From an uncultured Caldilineales bacterium (GTDB taxonomy: Bacteria; Chloroflexota; Anaerolineae; JAAEKA01), in the NCBI GenBank assembly GCA_937907455.1, contig CALESQ010000013.1, positions 71,417 to 135,416 on the forward strand: 64,000 bases of DNA, given 5' to 3'. This document shows positions 60,750 to 64,000 of this stretch, one piece after another. A program made the position numbers and the translations under genes. A model generated the notes under the pieces. The model was not told the origin of the DNA, did not search any database, and saw nothing but the letters and a program-made list of their open reading frames with translations. The first letter of the stretch is position 1, and the number at the start of each line of letters is the position of its first letter.

Positions 60750-61394
60750 ATGAACACAACCGACATTCAACCCGTGTTGCGGACCTTGCTACGCGACAAG
60801 GTGCATGTGCAGCGCGGCCTGACGGCACGCTTGCCCAGCCGCCAGGCTGACTATCTGCACAGCCCGCTTGATCTGGCGCGGCTGGCGCTGATGCCATTGC
60901 AGACGGCCCCGGTGGCGTTGCTGACATTTTGGTTGACGCTACCGCGCGGCCATGTACTCATCAACGCCACGGAGCAGGATTATCAGCCAGGCACAGTACA
61001 CTTTGGCCGTAACCAGTATCAGGCAGCGGCTATGCTGAAAGCTGATGCGCTGCTGCGCGGCGAGGGCTTGGCGCTTCCCCTGGCTACGCTGTTCGATCAC
61101 CTGTTGGGCAGCACAGGCACGGCGCAAGGAGAATGGTTGAGCGCAGGCGCGGGCTGCACCCCGGCCTGGCAGGCGGTGGGACAGGCACTGCAACGGCAAC
61201 ATGCGCTGGGTTATGCACCTCCGGAAGTGGCAGGCAAAACCGCCGCTTATTTTGCCTGGGGCTTGCGTCTGGCATTGGCCAACCCACAAACGCTAAGCGC
61301 GACGGACCCCGGGCTGGCACGTTTGTTGCGCACCACCGTACTCGATGCCCACTTTTGCCGACAGCAATTGCCATTCATCCATGATGATTTGTAA
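60750..61394 (+). CDS. Hypothetical protein
   Basis: 214 residues, family not recognised. No signal peptide, membrane helix or known catalytic motif. It is rich in Leu/Ala/Gln with likely alpha-helical content, and has a middle stretch NRNQYQ-like (FGRNQYQAAAMLKADALL) and a C-terminal AGKTAAYFAWGLRLALA. The start lies 27 nt after the repeat array. Codon choice is like its neighbours, supporting a real gene. Confidence 0.6.
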   Translation: MNTTDIQPVLRTLLRDKVHVQRGLTARLPSRQADYLHSPLDLARLALMPLQTAPVALLTFWLTLPRGHVLINATEQDYQPGTVHFGRNQYQAAAMLKADALLRGEGLALPLATLFDHLLGSTGTAQGEWLSAGAGCTPAWQAVGQALQRQHALGYAPPEVAGKTAAYFAWGLRLALANPQTLSATDPGLARLLRTTVLDAHFCRQQLPFIHDDL

Positions 61395-61405
61395 TTGGCT
61401 TGTTC

Positions 61406-61434
61406 TTGCCAGATCGTGCGCAGCGTCGTATAAT
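61406..61434 (+). promoter_or_regulatory. Promoter of ppdK
   Basis: TTGCCA (61406-61411), 17-nt spacer, perfect TATAAT (61429-61434). The start codon is 139 nt downstream, leaving a leader of about 130 nt. Confidence 0.8.
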
Positions 61435-61524
61435 AAACGCTTGACGACAGCGGCCTTGGACAATTTATCACCTTGAACGGTGAATTCTGTCGCCAGAAAC
61501 ATACAGCAGGTGAGTTGCTCCACC

Positions 61525-61548
61525 GGTTGCATCCGGCGGATGTTTTTT
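61525..61548 (+). promoter_or_regulatory. Hairpin with T run in the ppdK leader
   Basis: CATCC-GGC-GGATG followed by TTTTTT just upstream of the AGGAG ribosome site. CCGG upstream could pair alternatively with the CCGG inside the stem. The short stem makes it a weak terminator or attenuator candidate. Confidence 0.4.
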
Positions 61549-61573
61549 AGCCACTAACACAGGAGTTTTTACC

Positions 61574-64000
61574 ATGAGTCATAAGTGGGTCTACCTTTTC
61601 AGTGAGGTGGACGAAGCCGAGAAATATGCAGGTAGCTGGGACGGCGTGCGTGCGCTGCTCGGCGGCAAGGGCGCGGGCTTGGCGGACATGAACCGCGGCA
61701 AGCTGCCTGTGCCCCCTGGATTTACTGTCACGACCGAAGCATGCAATGCCTACCTGGCCGCCGGTGAGCAGTTCCCCGCCGGTCTGTGGGAGCAGGAATT
61801 GGCCGCAATGAAGGCCACAGAAGCCGCCACCGGCAAGGTGTTCGGTGATCCCAGCAATCCGCTGCTGGTTTCCTGCCGCTCCGGCGCGAAGTTCTCCATG
61901 CCCGGCATGATGGACACCGTACTGAACATCGGCCTGAACGACGAGACCGTGGCTGGCATGATCGAGCTGACCGGCAACGAAAAGTTCGTCTACGACTCCT
62001 ATCGCCGCCTGGTGCAGATGTTTGGCTCGGTGGTGATGGACGTTGACAAGGAAGCCTTCGAGAAGGTGCTGGAAGCTTACCGCCACAAGGCTGGCATTGC
62101 CAGCGATTCCGATCTGACTGTCGAGGCGTTGAAGGAAATTACCGCCAAGTTCAAGCAGATCGTGCGCGAGAAGACCGGCCGCGATTTCCCCGCCGATCCC
62201 TACGAGCAGCTCAAGCTGGCCACGGAAGCCGTCTTCAAGTCCTGGAACGGCAAGCGCGCCTTTGATTATCGCAACGCCTCCAAGATTGCGCATGACCTGG
62301 GAACCGCCGTCAACATCGTAACGATGGTCTTCGGCAACATGGGCCAGGACAGCGGCACGGGCGTGCTCACCACGCGCGACGTCTCCAACGGCAACCCCAG
62401 CATCGAGGGCGACTTCCTGATTAACGCCCAGGGCGAGGACGTAGTTTCCGGCACCCGCCAGACCATGCAGATGAGCGACATGAAGGCGCTGATGCCTGTG
62501 ATGTACGAGCAGCTTGAGGCCATCTGCCATCGCCTGGAAAATTATTACCTGGAAACACAGGACATTGAATTCACCGTCGAGCGCGGCACGCTGTGGATTT
62601 TGCAGACCCGTAATGCCAAGCGCACGGCGCAGGCCGCCATCCGCATCGCGGTGGACATGGCCGACGAAGGGCTGATCAGCAAGACCGATGCGGTCAAGCG
62701 CGTGCAGCCGTGGGACGTGGACTTCTACCTGCATCCGCAGTTCGATGTGGCCTCGAAGAAGGCGGCAGCAGCCCGCGGCGAGCACATTGCCACCGGCCTG
62801 AACGTCTCCCCCGGCGCGGCTGTGGGCCAGATCACCTTTGATGCGGACACCACCGAGCGTTGGGCCAAGGAAGACAAGAAGGCCGTGATCATGGTGCGCC
62901 CGGAAACCACTCCGAACGACGTACACGGCATGTTGGCCGCCAAGGGCATCCTCACCAGTCGCGGTGGCCGCACCAGCCATGCCGCCCTGGTCGCCCGCCA
63001 GTTCGGTATTCCCGCGGTCGTCGGCGTTGCTACAATGGAAGTCAACGTGGAAGAGCGCAAGGCGATTGTCAACGGCCAGGTGTACAACGAGGGAGACTGG
63101 TTCTCCCTGGACGGCACCACCGGCGAGATTTTCGCCGCCAGGATTGACACCAAGGAACCCGACATCGAGGATCCGTATCTGCTGAAGCTGCTGAGCTGGG
63201 CCGACGAGCTGCGCACGCTGGGCGTGTGGGCGAATGCCGACTACCCGGTGGATGCACGCCGCGCCCGCAAGTTCGGCGCGGAGGGCATCGGCCTGACCCG
63301 CACCGAGCACATGTTCTTCGAGACCAACCGCCTGCCCACCGTGCAGAAGATGATTTTGGCGAAGAGCGAGACCGAGCGCGACGCGGCGTTGGCCGTGCTG
63401 CTGCCCTTCCAGCGCGAGGACTTCGATGGTCTCTTCCGCGCGATGGACACGCTGCCCGTCACCATCCGCCTGATTGACCCGCCCATGCACGAATTCCTGC
63501 CCTCGCAGGAGACGCTGCTGGTCGAAGTCACCGAACTGCGCATGACCAAGCCCGGCTCGGCTGAGCTGGCTGAGAAGGAAGCGCTGCTGTCGGCGGTTGA
63601 GGGGATGCACGAAGCCAACCCGATGCTGGGCCTGCGCGGTGTGCGCCTGGGCATTCACTTCCCCACCCTGACCAAGATGCAGGTGCGCGCGATCTTCGAA
63701 GCCGCGTGTGACTGCGCCAAGGACGGCGTGGAAGTGCATCCCAAGATCATGATCCCGCTCACCTCGCACATCAACGAGCTGAAGGTGCAGCAGTCGGCGC
63801 TGGAAAGCGAAGCTAAGGCCGTGATGGCAGAGAAGGGCATCGAGATTGACTACCAGTTTGGTACGATGATCGAAATCCCGCGCGCGGCGCTCACCGCGGG
63901 CGAGATTGCCGAAATGGCGCAGTTCTTCTCCTTCGGCACCAACGACCTGACCCAGATGACCTTCGGCATCTCGCGCGACGACGCGGAGAAGGGCTTCCTG
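61574..64000 (+). CDS. ppdK: Pyruvate, phosphate dikinase (partial, 3' end outside window)
   Basis: Interconverts pyruvate + ATP + Pi with phosphoenolpyruvate + AMP + PPi. 809 residues are visible; the frame is open at the window's right edge. ATP-grasp N-terminal domain with GGKGAGLADMN, SCRSGAKFSMPGMMDTVLNI and LINAQGEDVVSGTR; the phosphohistidine domain has GGRTSHAALVARQFG (catalytic His); the TIM barrel has GIGLTRTEHMFFE and SFGTNDLTQMTFGISRDDA. AGGAG sets the start. The usual GSGxxFTR loop is SGTGVLTTRDVSNGN. Lysine codons are mostly AAG here, unlike neighbours, which fits high expression. Confidence 0.95.
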   Translation, partial: MSHKWVYLFSEVDEAEKYAGSWDGVRALLGGKGAGLADMNRGKLPVPPGFTVTTEACNAYLAAGEQFPAGLWEQELAAMKATEAATGKVFGDPSNPLLVSCRSGAKFSMPGMMDTVLNIGLNDETVAGMIELTGNEKFVYDSYRRLVQMFGSVVMDVDKEAFEKVLEAYRHKAGIASDSDLTVEALKEITAKFKQIVREKTGRDFPADPYEQLKLATEAVFKSWNGKRAFDYRNASKIAHDLGTAVNIVTMVFGNMGQDSGTGVLTTRDVSNGNPSIEGDFLINAQGEDVVSGTRQTMQMSDMKALMPVMYEQLEAICHRLENYYLETQDIEFTVERGTLWILQTRNAKRTAQAAIRIAVDMADEGLISKTDAVKRVQPWDVDFYLHPQFDVASKKAAAARGEHIATGLNVSPGAAVGQITFDADTTERWAKEDKKAVIMVRPETTPNDVHGMLAAKGILTSRGGRTSHAALVARQFGIPAVVGVATMEVNVEERKAIVNGQVYNEGDWFSLDGTTGEIFAARIDTKEPDIEDPYLLKLLSWADELRTLGVWANADYPVDARRARKFGAEGIGLTRTEHMFFETNRLPTVQKMILAKSETERDAALAVLLPFQREDFDGLFRAMDTLPVTIRLIDPPMHEFLPSQETLLVEVTELRMTKPGSAELAEKEALLSAVEGMHEANPMLGLRGVRLGIHFPTLTKMQVRAIFEAACDCAKDGVEVHPKIMIPLTSHINELKVQQSALESEAKAVMAEKGIEIDYQFGTMIEIPRAALTAGEIAEMAQFFSFGTNDLTQMTFGISRDDAEKGFL

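Noticed and set aside
61547..63769. 740-codon open frame antisense to pyruvate phosphate dikinase
   Set aside because: The plus strand encodes an unmistakable dikinase with all motifs. The minus frame has no recognisable domain.

Overview
The window reads as a moderately high-GC bacterial chromosome, most likely from a Chloroflexota (Anaerolineae/Caldilineae-like) organism. This is an inference from gene content: an archaeal-type mevalonate starter module (class II HMG-CoA reductase, archaeal-type HMG-CoA synthase, thiolase, DUF35 zinc-ribbon/OB protein), envelope proteins with Thr/Pro-rich linkers, multi-domain cyclic-nucleotide-binding and SH3b proteins, a bacterial translin-family protein, and many intergenic repeats. 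No 16S gene is present, so genus is not claimed.

Layout. 0-3.6 kb: a partial Corynebacterium-type glycogen synthase, chorismate synthase and an alpha-oxoamine synthase. 3.8-6.1 kb: a GAF/PAS histidine kinase and its OmpR-type regulator. 6.3-6.5 kb: a small MITE with terminal inverted repeats and a 7-bp target duplication. 6.6-10.4 kb: three membrane proteins resembling degenerate complex I antiporter subunits. 10.4-15.1 kb: the mevalonate module. 15.1-19 kb: a GNAT acetyltransferase, a second MITE copy, a Tat/lipoprotein amine oxidase, and a cluster of repeats around a solo IS3-type orfA. 19-24.1 kb: a FadR-like regulator with its own operator-like site, an alkyl-DHAP-synthase-like flavoprotein, glycerol-3-phosphate dehydrogenase and a HET-C/phospholipase-like protein. 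24.1-27 kb: a radical SAM, HpnA-like epimerase and acetyltransferase operon. 27.1-30.7 kb: tRNA-Asn, rpoD, dnaG. 30.7-36 kb: a YgjP-like metallopeptidase, a sulfatase, an ABC-F ATPase preceded by a structured RNA with a strong terminator, and a YhhN lysoplasmalogenase. 36-45.3 kb: polysaccharide and glycan genes on the minus strand. 45.6-47.8 kb: tdh-kbl threonine catabolism. 48.2-50.9 kb: DUF3467, translin, the N-terminal half of a Cas4-like protein, an L,D-transpeptidase, and the C-terminal half of a Cas4-like nuclease. 51-56.6 kb: a DUF3048 lipoprotein, a four-cNMP-domain membrane protein and an SH3b lipoprotein that shares its last domain with it. 56.7-64 kb: tRNA-Leu, an ECF sigma/anti-sigma pair, mutM, YtxH and PspC proteins, a repeat array, an unknown gene and partial pyruvate phosphate dikinase.

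Most notable: (1) a membrane-anchored Cas4-like nuclease whose signature residues are divided between two genes with an L,D-transpeptidase between them, directly behind a bacterial translin; (2) a FadR-like gene with a TGGTCAGACCA palindrome over its predicted start site, heading an ether-lipid/glycerol-phosphate-like operon; (3) a recurrent promoter layout with the -10 box 6-11 nt from the start codon, suggesting leaderless mRNAs; (4) a structured RNA plus terminator upstream of an ABC-F gene; (5) a hairpin terminator between promoter and start codon of HMG-CoA reductase; (6) several dispersed intergenic repeat families. All functions are read by eye from motifs; no database search was run.
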